From Opitutaceae bacterium (lineage in GTDB: Bacteria > Verrucomicrobiota > Verrucomicrobiia > Opitutales > Opitutaceae): a stretch of 6,868 nucleotides of DNA. Location of the stretch: positions 1 to 6,868 of the forward strand of contig JAIRTK010000042.1 in assembly GCA_031254955.1 (NCBI GenBank), read 5' to 3'. Within the stretch, counting starts at the first letter, position 1. The number at the start of each line of letters is the position of its first letter. Under the pieces are notes generated by a model. The model was not told the DNA's origin. It searched no databases and saw only the letters and a list, made by a program, of their open reading frames with translations. Below are positions 1 to 6,345 of the stretch, in pieces. The translations under genes and the position numbers were made by a program.

Positions 1-840
1 GGACTTGCCGAGGCGGGCGATTTGGGCGGCGAGCGTGTCGGGGGTGATCCAGCCTTGGCGCCAGGCGATTTCCTCGGGGCAGGCGATTTTCAGTCCTTGG
101 CGGTTTTCGATGACGGAGATGAACTGGGCCGCCTCCAGCAGCGAATCGTGCGTGCCGGTGTCGAGCCAGGCGGTGCCGCGTCCGAGGAGTTCGACGCGCA
201 GGGCTGCGCGTTCGAGGTAGAGGCGGTTGAGGTCGGTGATTTCGAGTTCTCCCCGCGCGGAGGGCTTGAGCGAGCGGGCGAGCGGCACGACGCCGGCATC
301 GTAGAAATACAGGCCGGGCACGGCGTAGTTTGACTTCGGGGCGGCGGGTTTCTCTTCAAGCGAGAGGACGCGTCCGTCGGGGGCGAACTCGACGACGCCG
401 TAGGCGCTTGGGTCGGAGACGTGATAGCCGAAAATCGTCGCGCCCCCGGTGCGCGCGGTGACGGTCTGGAGGGACTTGGCGAGTTCGTGTCCGTAGAAAA
501 GGTTGTCGCCGAGCACGAGCGCGGAGGGTTCGTCGCGCAGGAAGCCGCAATCGGCGGCGATGGTGATGGCTTGGGCCAGGCCGTCGGGGCTGGGTTGCCC
601 GGCATAGCTGAAGGCAAGCCCGAATTGCGAACCGTCGCCGAGGATTTTTTGGAACAGCGGCAGGTCGCGCGGGGTGGAGACGACCAATATTTCGCGGATG
701 CCGGCGAGCATGAGCACGGACAGCGGATAGTAGATCATCGGTTTGTCATAAACCGGCATGAGTTGCTTGGAAACCGCGATGGTGAGGGGATAGAGCCGGG
801 ACCCCGAGCCGCCGGCGAGAATGATGCCTTTTCGTTTCAT
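1..840 (-). CDS. rfbA: Glucose-1-phosphate thymidylyltransferase (RmlA/RfbA), C-terminus cut by window edge
   Basis: Makes dTDP-glucose from glucose-1-phosphate and dTTP in the cytoplasm, the first step of dTDP-L-rhamnose synthesis. The minus frame is open from the ATG at 840 to the left edge (280 residues). The family is usually about 290 residues, so only about 10-15 are missing. Seen: the nucleotide-binding loop [11 protein letters not shown] (residues 10-20), [17 protein letters not shown] (24-40), the metal/nucleotide motif GDNLFYG (111-117, Asp112), EEKP (162-165) and [13 protein letters not shown] (225-237), all in RmlA order. It is the last gene seen of the leftward rhamnose set, after rfbB and the GxxExxY gene. 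No Shine-Dalgarno sequence precedes the ATG, and a repeat terminus begins only 11 bases upstream, so any native leader is very short. Identification is firm; the true end lies outside the window. Confidence 0.96.
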   Translation of the reverse strand, partial: MKRKGIILAGGSGSRLYPLTIAVSKQLMPVYDKPMIYYPLSVLMLAGIREILVVSTPRDLPLFQKILGDGSQFGLAFSYAGQPSPDGLAQAITIAADCGFLRDEPSALVLGDNLFYGHELAKSLQTVTARTGGATIFGYHVSDPSAYGVVEFAPDGRVLSLEEKPAAPKSNYAVPGLYFYDAGVVPLARSLKPSARGELEITDLNRLYLERAALRVELLGRGTAWLDTGTHDSLLEAAQFISVIENRQGLKIACPEEIAWRQGWITPDTLAAQIARLGKS

Positions 841-850
841 AAGATTAAAT

Positions 851-1337
851 AAACCGCGAAATGCGCGAAAAAAACGCCAAAATGGATTACTGCAAATTGG
901 CGCTTTCCACGCCAGTATTGACCAGCCGCTCCCATTCGAGCTGTGGATAACCGCAGAAATTAACGAGAAGACCGACTTTGCATCCGGTGACTTTCAAATA
1001 GTTGATGACTTGGGCGCGGTGTTCCGGGGTGAGTTTTTTGACAGCCTTGAGTTCAAGGATGATTTTGTCGTAACACAACAAATCCGGAGTATAAGAATGC
1101 TTGAGTTTTACGCTCCGGTGATAAATCGGGTAGTTGCGTTGCGTGTCGAATGGAATCTTGAGATAATCCAGCTCTATCTCCATTGAATCTTGATAGACAG
1201 GCTCCGTGTAACCGTTGCCCTTTTCCTTATAGACGGAAAAGCATGCGCCCATGATCTTATACACCTCATCCTTGTATATTAAATCATCATTCATATATTT
1301 TTTGTTTTTGGCGGATTTCGGCGTCTTTCGCGGTTTC
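851..1337. mobile_element. Inverted-repeat-bounded segment carrying the GxxExxY gene
   Basis: The rfbA-rfbB gap is filled by a 487-bp segment whose ends are inverted copies of one repeat. The left end from 851 reads aaaccgcgaaatgcgcgaaa and the right end, read inward from 1337 on the minus strand, starts gaaaccgcgaaagacgccga. The first 11 bases after alignment (aaaccgcgaaa) are identical, and the arms stay similar for about 32 bases, ending in cgccaaaa on both sides. The segment contains only the GxxExxY gene, which is visibly more A+T-rich than rfbA and rfbB. The left end is 11 bases from the rfbA start and the right end 2 bases from the rfbB stop. No target-site duplication is obvious. Calling it a mobile element is inference; the inverted ends are seen directly. 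Confidence 0.55.
887..1294 (-). CDS. GxxExxY-family protein (PD-(D/E)XK nuclease-like fold)
   Basis: A 135-residue protein matching the small GxxExxY family. The naming motif is at G28-Y29-T30-E31-P32-V33-Y34. The nuclease-like core follows: Asp71 in YTPDLL (68-73) and E81-L-K83 in IILELKAV (78-85), the D...ExK pattern of PD-(D/E)XK enzymes, then an [13 protein letters not shown] helix (88-100) and a KVGLLVNF strand (106-113). The length is normal for the family and the core residues are intact, so it is probably not a pseudogene. No biochemical role is firmly established for the family. It interrupts the rhamnose gene order but has no evident part in that pathway. It is A+T-rich relative to its neighbours and is enclosed by inverted repeats (851-1337), which suggests acquisition or mobility. 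There is no Shine-Dalgarno sequence; an A/T-rich leader precedes the ATG. Confidence 0.9.
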   Translation of the reverse strand: MNDDLIYKDEVYKIMGACFSVYKEKGNGYTEPVYQDSMEIELDYLKIPFDTQRNYPIYHRSVKLKHSYTPDLLCYDKIILELKAVKKLTPEHRAQVINYLKVTGCKVGLLVNFCGYPQLEWERLVNTGVESANLQ

Positions 1338-1339
1338 TA

Positions 1340-2407
1340 TCAGGTGCCCGCGCCCAGTCTTTCGCGGTTGTATTTTTTCGCGGTGATTTCGGCGGCCCAT
1401 ATCCGGTTGGCGAGATACCAGTCCACCGTTTTTTCTAGGCCGGTGGCAAAGGTCTCCCTGGGCTGCCAGCCGAGTTCGCGACGGAGCTTTTCGCAGTTGA
1501 CCGCATAGCGTCGGTCATGGCCGGGACGATCGGCCACGCGGGTGATCTGTTCCGCGTAGGATTTGCCGCCGGGGCGCGGGCATTTGCGGTCGAGGAGCGC
1601 GCAGATGGCTTTGACAATGGTTATATTCGGCTGCTCGTTGAGTCCTCCGATGTTGTAGGTTTCGCCCGGGCGGCCTTTTTGCAGGACAAGCCAGATGGCG
1701 GACGCGTGATCCTCCACATACAGCCAGTCGCGGATTTGCAGGCCGTCGCCATAGACGGGAAGCGGTTTCCCGTCGAGCGCGTTGAGAATCATCAGGGGAA
1801 TGAGTTTTTCGGGGAAATGATACGGGCCGTAATTATTGGAGCAGTTGGTCGTGAGCACCGGCAGGCCGTAGGTGTGATGATAGGCGCGGACAAGGTGGTC
1901 GCCGGCGGCCTTGCTGGCGGAATAGGGGGAGTTGGGCGCGCAAGGGGTCTGCTCGGTGAACGCGGGGTCGCCGGGCGCGAGGGTGCCGTAAACTTCGTCG
2001 GTGGAGACATGCAGGAAGCGGAACCCGGCGCGGCGGGGGGCCGGCAGCGCGTTCCAGTGGCGGCGCGCGGCGTTGAGCAGGCGGAGCGTGCCGACGACGT
2101 TGGTCTGTATAAAAGGCTCCGGGGTGTCGATGGAGCGATCGACGTGGCTTTCGGCGGCGAAGTGGATTACCGCGTCGATGGCGTGTTCCTCCAGCAACCG
2201 GGCGACGAGTTTTTCATCGGCGATGCTGCCGTGCGCAAAGTGATAGCGCGGGTCGGCGTCGGGGCCGGACAGGTTGGCGGGGTTGCCGGCGTAGGTGAGC
2301 GCGTCGAGGTTGACGAGCCGGCGCAGCGGCGATCCGGCTTCCGCCAGACGCTGCCGGATAAAATTGCTGCCGATAAAACCGCAACCGCCTGTGACGAGTA
2401 TGTGCAT
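1340..2407 (-). CDS. rfbB: dTDP-glucose 4,6-dehydratase (RmlB/RfbB)
   Basis: Converts dTDP-glucose to dTDP-4-keto-6-deoxy-glucose using tightly bound NAD, the second step of dTDP-rhamnose synthesis. The 355-residue length is typical. It is an extended short-chain dehydrogenase/reductase: the Rossmann motif GGCGFIG (7-13), AAESHVDRS (84-92), the dehydratase signature STDEVYG (135-141, with Asp137 and Glu138 as the acid/base pair), the catalytic Y162-S-A-S-K166, TNCSNNYGP (187-195), and RPGHDRRYA (294-302), which contacts substrate in this family. The ATG at 2407 begins directly with the MHILVTGG strand, which fixes the start; no Shine-Dalgarno is visible. The last residues (about 341-351) are encoded by sequence resembling the repeat termini nearby: the 13-mer gtctttcgcggtt at 1357-1369 also occurs at 1323-1335 and 2524-2536. 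Confidence 0.97.
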   Translation of the reverse strand: MHILVTGGCGFIGSNFIRQRLAEAGSPLRRLVNLDALTYAGNPANLSGPDADPRYHFAHGSIADEKLVARLLEEHAIDAVIHFAAESHVDRSIDTPEPFIQTNVVGTLRLLNAARRHWNALPAPRRAGFRFLHVSTDEVYGTLAPGDPAFTEQTPCAPNSPYSASKAAGDHLVRAYHHTYGLPVLTTNCSNNYGPYHFPEKLIPLMILNALDGKPLPVYGDGLQIRDWLYVEDHASAIWLVLQKGRPGETYNIGGLNEQPNITIVKAICALLDRKCPRPGGKSYAEQITRVADRPGHDRRYAVNCEKLRRELGWQPRETFATGLEKTVDWYLANRIWAAEITAKKYNRERLGAGT

Positions 2408-2425
2408 GTGGAAAATAATTTTATG

Positions 2426-2536
2426 AACCGCTAAAATCGCGAAAAGACACGAAAAAATAAATGAGGAGAATCGGACGACTGCTGTTTTTGGGAGGCGATG
2501 GGATTGTTTTAGTGCTATTTCGCGTCTTTCGCGGTT
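2426..2536. repeat. Short inverted-repeat element (MITE-like) between rfbB and the reductase gene
   Basis: A 111-bp segment with inverted ends of the same repeat family as 851-1337: the left end starts aaccgctaaaatcgcgaaaa and the right end, read on the minus strand from 2536, starts aaccgcgaaagacgcgaaat. It contains no gene. Outside each end, separated by one g, is the 7-mer attttat (2418-2424 and 2538-2544), which could be a target-site duplication, although an A/T-only 7-mer is weak evidence. The right 7-mer overlaps the stop codon of the reductase gene (2541-2543). The transcript could fold the ends together between the two cistrons. Confidence 0.6.
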
Positions 2537-2540
2537 GATT

Positions 2541-3404
2541 TTATTTCCAGTTTTTCAACGCGTCGCGCAGGGCGTCGCGGACGGGCGTCATCCGGATGCC
2601 GGCGGCGGCGAGTTTGGCCGAGGACAGGATGCAATTGGAACGCGGTGTCCTGGCGGCGATTTGCATAAACTCGTTCTCGTCGGCGAAGAACCGGTAGTCT
2701 TTAGGGCAAACGCCGCTTTCGCGGATGAGGCCGACCACCTCGCGGGTTGTGATGTGTCCGGGGTTGGTGACATTATATGTGCCGAAGGGGATGCGTTTTT
2801 CCCGGCAGGCGAGCGTGGCGGCGGCGAATTCATGGAGCTGCGAGATGGAGTTGGCCGCATCGAGCAGGCGTTCGTAGCGCATCAGCTTGGCGAGGTAATT
2901 GCGCGGGTGGTTTCTATTGTCAAAGGGGATGCGGAGGCGCCAGATATATACATTTGGACGGCCCGCGAGCATCTCCTCGCCGAGCGCCTTGGCTCCGGAA
3001 TAGAAGCTGCAATTGTTCTGGCGAAAGGTGAAGTTGGGCGCGTCGTCCTCCGTGAAGCCGGAGCCGTCCGCGCGCGCGCCGGTGTAGATGCAGCCGGACG
3101 AGACGTGGCCCCACGGCACGCTGGCGGCCTCGCAGGCCTCGGCGATGCGGCCTGGGAGGACGGCGTTGCCGAAAAGGCATTCGGCCTTGTGAAGCTCGCA
3201 GGCATCGACGTTGGGCTTGCCGGTGTAGCCGGCGGCATTGATGAGAAAATCCGGACGGTCTGCCTTGAGCGCGACCGCGAGCCTGGCGGCATCCGTATAA
3301 TCAAGCTCCGCGCGTCGCAGATTCTTGAAAGGAATCCCCTTGGTTGTGAGGAGTTGCTGGTAGGCCTGGCCGACATAACCGGAGCCGCCGAGTAGGTAGA
3401 TCAT
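2541..3404 (-). CDS. NAD(P)-dependent sugar-nucleotide reductase, RmlD / plant NRS-ER type (dTDP-rhamnose synthesis)
   Basis: A 287-residue SDR-fold enzyme that should act on dTDP-4-keto-6-deoxy-glucose or its epimer in the final part of dTDP-L-rhamnose synthesis. Seen: Rossmann motif G6-G-S-G9-Y-V-G12, [15 protein letters not shown] (56-70), SSGCIY (102-107), catalytic Y135-S-G-A-K139, RLRIP (156-160), HPRNYLAK (166-173) and TNPG (213-216). From memory of the plant bifunctional 3,5-epimerase/4-reductase (NRS/ER, also the C-terminal part of RHM), the segment order NAAG-TG-PNVD-CE, GCI(F/Y), FYS--KA, NPRN, FTNPG/VTNPG matches it better than classical RmlD. Cys105 and Lys173 line up with the plant epimerisation residues Cys115 and Lys183. 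It lies between gbsR-type and rfbB genes on the same strand. It is either an RmlD reductase needing RfbC or a bifunctional enzyme; the fold and pathway are secure, the bifunctionality is inferred. Confidence 0.9.
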   Translation of the reverse strand: MIYLLGGSGYVGQAYQQLLTTKGIPFKNLRRAELDYTDAARLAVALKADRPDFLINAAGYTGKPNVDACELHKAECLFGNAVLPGRIAEACEAASVPWGHVSSGCIYTGARADGSGFTEDDAPNFTFRQNNCSFYSGAKALGEEMLAGRPNVYIWRLRIPFDNRNHPRNYLAKLMRYERLLDAANSISQLHEFAAATLACREKRIPFGTYNVTNPGHITTREVVGLIRESGVCPKDYRFFADENEFMQIAARTPRSNCILSSAKLAAAGIRMTPVRDALRDALKNWK

Positions 3405-3416
3405 GGTTTATATAAA

Positions 3417-3445
3417 AAAATAGTGTTATTAATGATTAACCGCAA
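3417..3445 (-). promoter_or_regulatory. Possible promoter for the rhamnose genes
   Basis: On the minus strand TTGCGG (3445-3440) lies 17 bases before TATTTT (3422-3417), followed after 12 bases by the reductase ATG at 3404. The -35-like hexamer is weak and is formed by the outer end of the repeat terminus that begins at 3438, so the repeat may supply part of the promoter. The A/T-rich stretch 3405-3437 is otherwise unexplained. Any leader would be very short. Confidence 0.3.
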
Positions 3446-3780
3446 AGGACGCGAAGGGCGCGAAGAGGGCGGGCAGGGGAAGGCGTGGCGGACGTTTGGG
3501 AGCGGGAAAATCATGTGGAGTTTCGGGATTCGTGATACAGGCGGGAAAACATAAGGGAATATCTGAAAATTCAGTTTTTAACCGCAAAAGGACGCGAAAA
3601 GGCGCAAAATATCAAATCGGGAGGGAGGGGGGAGGGAGGGGGGATGCATAATTGTTTTAAGGAAAATATTTTTTGGAAAGTTTTGCGGGTTTTGGCGAAT
3701 TGCGCGGCTAAGTTGTTTTTAATTTTGGAAGTTTCCATAAGCTCTTTGCGCTCTTCGCGCTCTTCGCGTCCTTTGCGGTT
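3438..3780. repeat. 343-bp inverted-repeat segment filling the gap between the GbsR-type gene and the reductase gene
   Basis: The ends are a near-perfect 33-bp inverted repeat: 3438-3470 (starts aaccgcaaaggacgcgaag) against the complement of 3748-3780, matching at 31 of 33 positions. Beyond the ends, atgatt (3432-3437) also pairs with aatcat (3783-3788) after a 2-base gap, reaching into the GbsR-type stop codon. A third copy lies inside in direct orientation (3580-3608, aaccgcaaaaggacgcgaaa), so two elements may be nested. Each terminus is built from GCGAAR-like units spaced about 9-10 bases apart. No gene is seen in this 380-bp gap. A G-rich tract (3619-3643) lies in the interior. Confidence 0.7.
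3619..3643 (+). other. Putative G-quadruplex tract
   Basis: Five runs of three to six G separated by single A residues (G3-A-G3-A-G6-A-G3-A-G6) over 25 bases of the plus strand. One-base loops make this a near-ideal quadruplex motif. It is about 215 bases upstream of the reductase start, inside the repeat segment. Minus-strand transcripts through it would be C-rich, so any quadruplex would form in the template DNA strand. Function is unknown. Confidence 0.6.
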
Positions 3781-3784
3781 AAAA

Positions 3785-4312
3785 TCATGAGGTGAGCGTT
3801 TTCAGCACGGCCATGAGCGGCGCGGCTTTTTTCTGCCAGCGCTGGAGTTTGTCGAAACGCTGGATGAGGTGCGGGTCGCCCGTCCCGGTGACCGCGGCGG
3901 TGAGCGCGCTTCGCTGGCGGCCGAGTTCCTCCAGTTGCGGGAAGACCCGGACGTTCAGGAATTGCTTCACCAGCACGCCGAGGTCGCTCTGCATCTGAAA
4001 ATGTTCCCGGCGGTTGGCAATGCTGTGCACCGGCTTGATCGCGCCGATGTCGAGCAGGGCTTTCAGCCCCTGCCCGGCGCCGCTGCGGCTGATGCCAAGC
4101 CGGGCGACGAGATCATCGGCGCTGACCGGCTCCCCCGACAAAAACACCACGCCGAAGATTTCGCCCACGGAGCGGGGATAGCCCAGTTGCGTGGCCACCC
4201 TCACCCAATAGGCGATGATTTCACGCTCAAGCTCCGACAACTGCGTCAGGTTGGACTGGGCAACCGCAGCCGAATCCCCGGTCGAATAAGTCTTGGATGC
4301 CTGAATGTTCAT
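3785..4312 (-). CDS. GbsR/MarR-type winged-helix transcriptional regulator
   Basis: A 175-residue DNA-binding protein resembling the GbsR branch of MarR-like regulators. An N-terminal helix LERE-IIAYWVRVATQLG (28-44) leads to YPRSVGEIFGVVFLSGEPVS (45-64), then the helix-turn-helix DDLVARLGISRSGAGQGLKALLDIGAI (66-92) and a wing with NRREHFQ (100-106). The C-terminal helices (110-172) are probably for dimerisation. The family normally binds palindromic operators as a dimer and responds to a small ligand; GbsR of Bacillus senses choline, but nothing here suggests that ligand. It is divergent from the CoA-transferase gene, so that gene and itself are likely targets. The reading frame is open further upstream to 4555; I chose 4312 because a good promoter lies just ahead and the length fits the family. 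The ATG at 4363 (192 residues) is the alternative. No Shine-Dalgarno is visible. Confidence 0.85.
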   Translation of the reverse strand: MNIQASKTYSTGDSAAVAQSNLTQLSELEREIIAYWVRVATQLGYPRSVGEIFGVVFLSGEPVSADDLVARLGISRSGAGQGLKALLDIGAIKPVHSIANRREHFQMQSDLGVLVKQFLNVRVFPQLEELGRQRSALTAAVTGTGDPHLIQRFDKLQRWQKKAAPLMAVLKTLTS

Positions 4313-4322
4313 TTTTTCAAGA

Positions 4323-4350
4323 ATTACAGGAATTTTTGTAATAAACGCAA
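4323..4350 (-). promoter_or_regulatory. Predicted promoter of the GbsR-type gene
   Basis: On the minus strand TTGCGT (4350-4345), a 16-base spacer and TGTAAT (4328-4323, five of six bases of TATAAT) end 10 bases before the chosen ATG at 4312. The expected transcript would have a leader of only a few bases, consistent with the lack of a ribosome-binding site. A palindrome (4373-4394) lies directly upstream of the -35 position. Confidence 0.4.
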
Positions 4351-4372
4351 GCACTTTCCTCATTTTTTCTGG

Positions 4373-4394
4373 TTGCCGGCATGGGTGCCGGCAA
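4373..4394. promoter_or_regulatory. Perfect-arm palindrome upstream of the GbsR-type gene
   Basis: ttgccggc (4373-4380), a 6-base spacer, gccggcaa (4387-4394): 8-bp arms with no mismatch, 22-23 bases upstream of the predicted -35. Size and symmetry suit a dimeric winged-helix regulator, so it may be an autoregulatory operator. Next to it is a 9-bp direct repeat acgcggtga (4395-4403 and 4407-4415). Binding by the adjacent regulator is inference. Confidence 0.4.
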
Positions 4395-4457
4395 ACGCGG
4401 TGAGTGACGCGGTGAACTTGGCCGGCCCCGGCCCTCCGGGATGAACCGAGGCTGCGC

Positions 4458-4673
4458 CGCGAGGGGACGCGAAAGATGCGCCACCCCGCCCCAGCGCGCG
4501 CAACATCAGAAAACCACAGAGAGGCATTTGCGCGATTTAGCCTAATATGTATCATAATTCAGCTTACTAATTCCCCCGGCAATCTGACTGCTCTTCAATT
4601 TATACCGATTCTTGATATTTTTAAAAATCCGCCTGCCTCCCATGTATCGCGCACTGGTGCGCGAGGGGACGCG
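4458..4673. repeat. 14-bp direct repeat pair in the divergent regulatory region
   Basis: cgcgaggggacgcg occurs exactly at 4458-4471 and 4660-4673, 202 bp apart, in the gap shared by the GbsR-type and CoA-transferase genes. The second copy overlaps the right arm of the palindrome at 4647-4664. Between the copies is an A/T-richer stretch with a weak plus-strand promoter candidate, TTGCGC (4528-4533), 16 bases, TATCAT (4550-4555), and an A/T palindrome atttttaaaaat (4617-4628). No gene is seen in 4313-4704. The pair could be a two-site operator; that is inference. Confidence 0.45.
4647..4664. promoter_or_regulatory. Perfect-arm palindrome upstream of the CoA-transferase gene
   Basis: tcgcgcac-tg-gtgcgcga: 8-bp arms without mismatch around a 2-base centre, ending 40 bases before the chosen CoA-transferase start at 4705. 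It may be an operator for the divergent GbsR-type regulator or a hairpin in the mRNA leader. It differs in sequence from the palindrome at 4373-4394, so both need not bind the same protein. Confidence 0.4.
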
Positions 4674-4704
4674 GGCCATTTGTTTTCATCAACGCAACAG
4701 CTTT

Positions 4705-6195
4705 ATGTCCAATACATTCCCAGTCCTTACCGCAGCCGAGGCCGCGGCGCTTATCAATCACGGAAGCACCATCGGTGTCAGTGGTTTCACGCCTGCCGGC
4801 GCGGCGAAAGTGGTGCCGAAAGCCCTTGCCGCCCGTGCCCGCGCGGAGCATGAGGCTGGACGCGAATTCAAGGTCGCCATCATTTCCGGCGCCTCGACCG
4901 GCGACTCGCTGGACGGCGAGCTGGCCCGCGCCGACGCCCTTTCCTGGCGCACCCCTTACCAAAGCAACAAATCGCTCCGCGAAAGCATCAACACCGGACG
5001 CATCCAATTCTTCGACATGCACCTGTCGCACCTCGCGCAACAAGTGCGGCGCGGCTTTCTCGGCAAGGTCGACTGGGCCATCGTCGAGGCCTGCGACATC
5101 ACGCCGGAAGGCGAAATCGTGCTCAGCACCTCGGTCGGCGTTTCGCCCACCCTCCTGCACCAAGCCGGGCGCGTCATCATCGAACTCAACCGCTACCACT
5201 CGCCCAAACTCCGCGGCTTCCACGACATCTACGAACCCCTCGACCCCCCCTTCCGCAAAATCATCCCGCTGGAAAACTGCACCGACCGCATCGGCTCGCC
5301 CGTGGTCAAAATCGACCCGAAAAAAATCGCCGCCATCGTCGAAAGCAACGACCCCGACGAAGTCGGCGGCTTCGACCCGGCGGACGCAGTGACCAACAAA
5401 ATCGGCGCCAACGTCGCCGAATTCATTGCCAACGAAATCACCGTCGGCCGCATCCCGCGCGAGTTTCTCCCGCTCCAGTCCGGCGTGGGCAACATCGCCA
5501 ACGCCGTGCTCGGCGCGCTCGGCGCGAACCCCGACATCCCGGACTTCCAGATGTTTTCCGAAGTCATCCAAGATTCCGTCATCGGCCTCATCCGCTCGGG
5601 CAAATGCAAGTTCGCCACCGGCACCTCGCTCACCATCGCGCCCTCCCTGCTGGAGAGCATCTACGCGGACCTTGAGTTTTTCCGCCCGCGCCTCCTGCTC
5701 CGCCCGCAGGAAATCACCAACAACCCCGAAATGGTGCGCCGCCTGGGCATCATCACGGTAAACACGGCCATCGAAGTGGACATCTTCGGCAACGTGAACT
5801 CCACGCACATCATGGGCACCAACCTGATGAACGGCATCGGCGGCTCGGGCGACTTCACGCGCAACGCCTACATTTCGATCTTCACCTGCCCGTCCACCGC
5901 GAAAGGCAACAAGATCAGCACCATCGTTCCCTTCGTAAGCCACCTCGACCACAGCGAGCACTCCGTGGCCGTGCTCATCACCGAGCAAGGCGTGGCCGAC
6001 CTGCGCGGCAAATCGCCCGCCGAACGCTCCCGCGAAATCATCGACAAGTGCGTGCATCCCGATTTCCGCGAACCGCTCACGCGCTACTACGAATCGACCA
6101 AGAAAGGCCACACGCACGCCTCGCTGGCGCACGCGTTTTCGTTCCACCGGCAATTCATGACCACCGGCGACATGCACGGCGCGCAAGTCGCATAA
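4705..6195 (+). CDS. Acetyl-CoA hydrolase/transferase family protein, succinate:acetate CoA-transferase type
   Basis: A 496-residue cytoplasmic CoA-transferase of the Cat1/AarC/YgfH type, close to the usual length of about 500. It should move CoA between carboxylates such as succinate, acetate or propionate through a glutamyl-CoA thioester. Seen: N-terminal STIGVSGFTPAGAAKVVPKAL (21-41), ISGASTGDSLDGEL (60-73), VEACDITPEGEIVLSTSVG (127-145), LPLQSGVGNIANAVLGALG (255-273), FSEVIQD (284-290) with Glu286 the probable catalytic residue, NTAIEVDIFGNVNSTHIMG (353-371), GIGGSGDFTRNAYIS (377-391) and ITEQGVADLRGKSP (425-438). In-frame ATGs at 4612 and 4645 would add residues before the family's natural N-terminus, so 4705 is preferred; no Shine-Dalgarno supports any of them. 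It is divergent from the GbsR-type regulator, which probably controls it. In fermenters this enzyme type serves succinate/propionate or acetate metabolism; the exact substrate is not readable here. Confidence 0.94.
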   Translation: MSNTFPVLTAAEAAALINHGSTIGVSGFTPAGAAKVVPKALAARARAEHEAGREFKVAIISGASTGDSLDGELARADALSWRTPYQSNKSLRESINTGRIQFFDMHLSHLAQQVRRGFLGKVDWAIVEACDITPEGEIVLSTSVGVSPTLLHQAGRVIIELNRYHSPKLRGFHDIYEPLDPPFRKIIPLENCTDRIGSPVVKIDPKKIAAIVESNDPDEVGGFDPADAVTNKIGANVAEFIANEITVGRIPREFLPLQSGVGNIANAVLGALGANPDIPDFQMFSEVIQDSVIGLIRSGKCKFATGTSLTIAPSLLESIYADLEFFRPRLLLRPQEITNNPEMVRRLGIITVNTAIEVDIFGNVNSTHIMGTNLMNGIGGSGDFTRNAYISIFTCPSTAKGNKISTIVPFVSHLDHSEHSVAVLITEQGVADLRGKSPAERSREIIDKCVHPDFREPLTRYYESTKKGHTHASLAHAFSFHRQFMTTGDMHGAQVA

Positions 6196-6345
6196 GACCC
6201 ATTCTAATAAAAATCCGACTTTGCGGTGAAAGGACGCCCCCCCCACGCCGCCCGCTTGGCTCGCGTGCCACAGGCGACCCGCCCGTGGCTTCGAGTGACA
6301 CCATTTCTTAATCAAAAACCTTCTTAAAAAACACCCTCCAAGCCG

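Noticed and set aside
90..617. Minus-strand open frame of 175 codons within rfbA
   Set aside because: Out of frame with rfbA, serine/proline/arginine-rich, no motif; rfbA reads through the whole region.
1517..2434. A 305-codon plus-strand open frame opposite rfbB
   Set aside because: Antisense shadow of a conserved gene; no recognisable domain and low-complexity glycine/valine-rich composition.
2535..3395. A 286-codon plus-strand open frame opposite the reductase gene
   Set aside because: Same pattern of antisense shadow; the minus-strand protein has all SDR motifs.
4313..4555. N-terminal extension of the GbsR-type protein to 256 residues
   Set aside because: The added 81 residues have no conserved segment, and a promoter and palindrome lie inside that stretch; the family length fits the start at 4312.
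6196..6240. Terminator after the CoA-transferase gene formed by cgcaagtcg and cgactttgcg
   Set aside because: The stem is imperfect, would involve the coding end, has a long loop and is not followed by a T-run.
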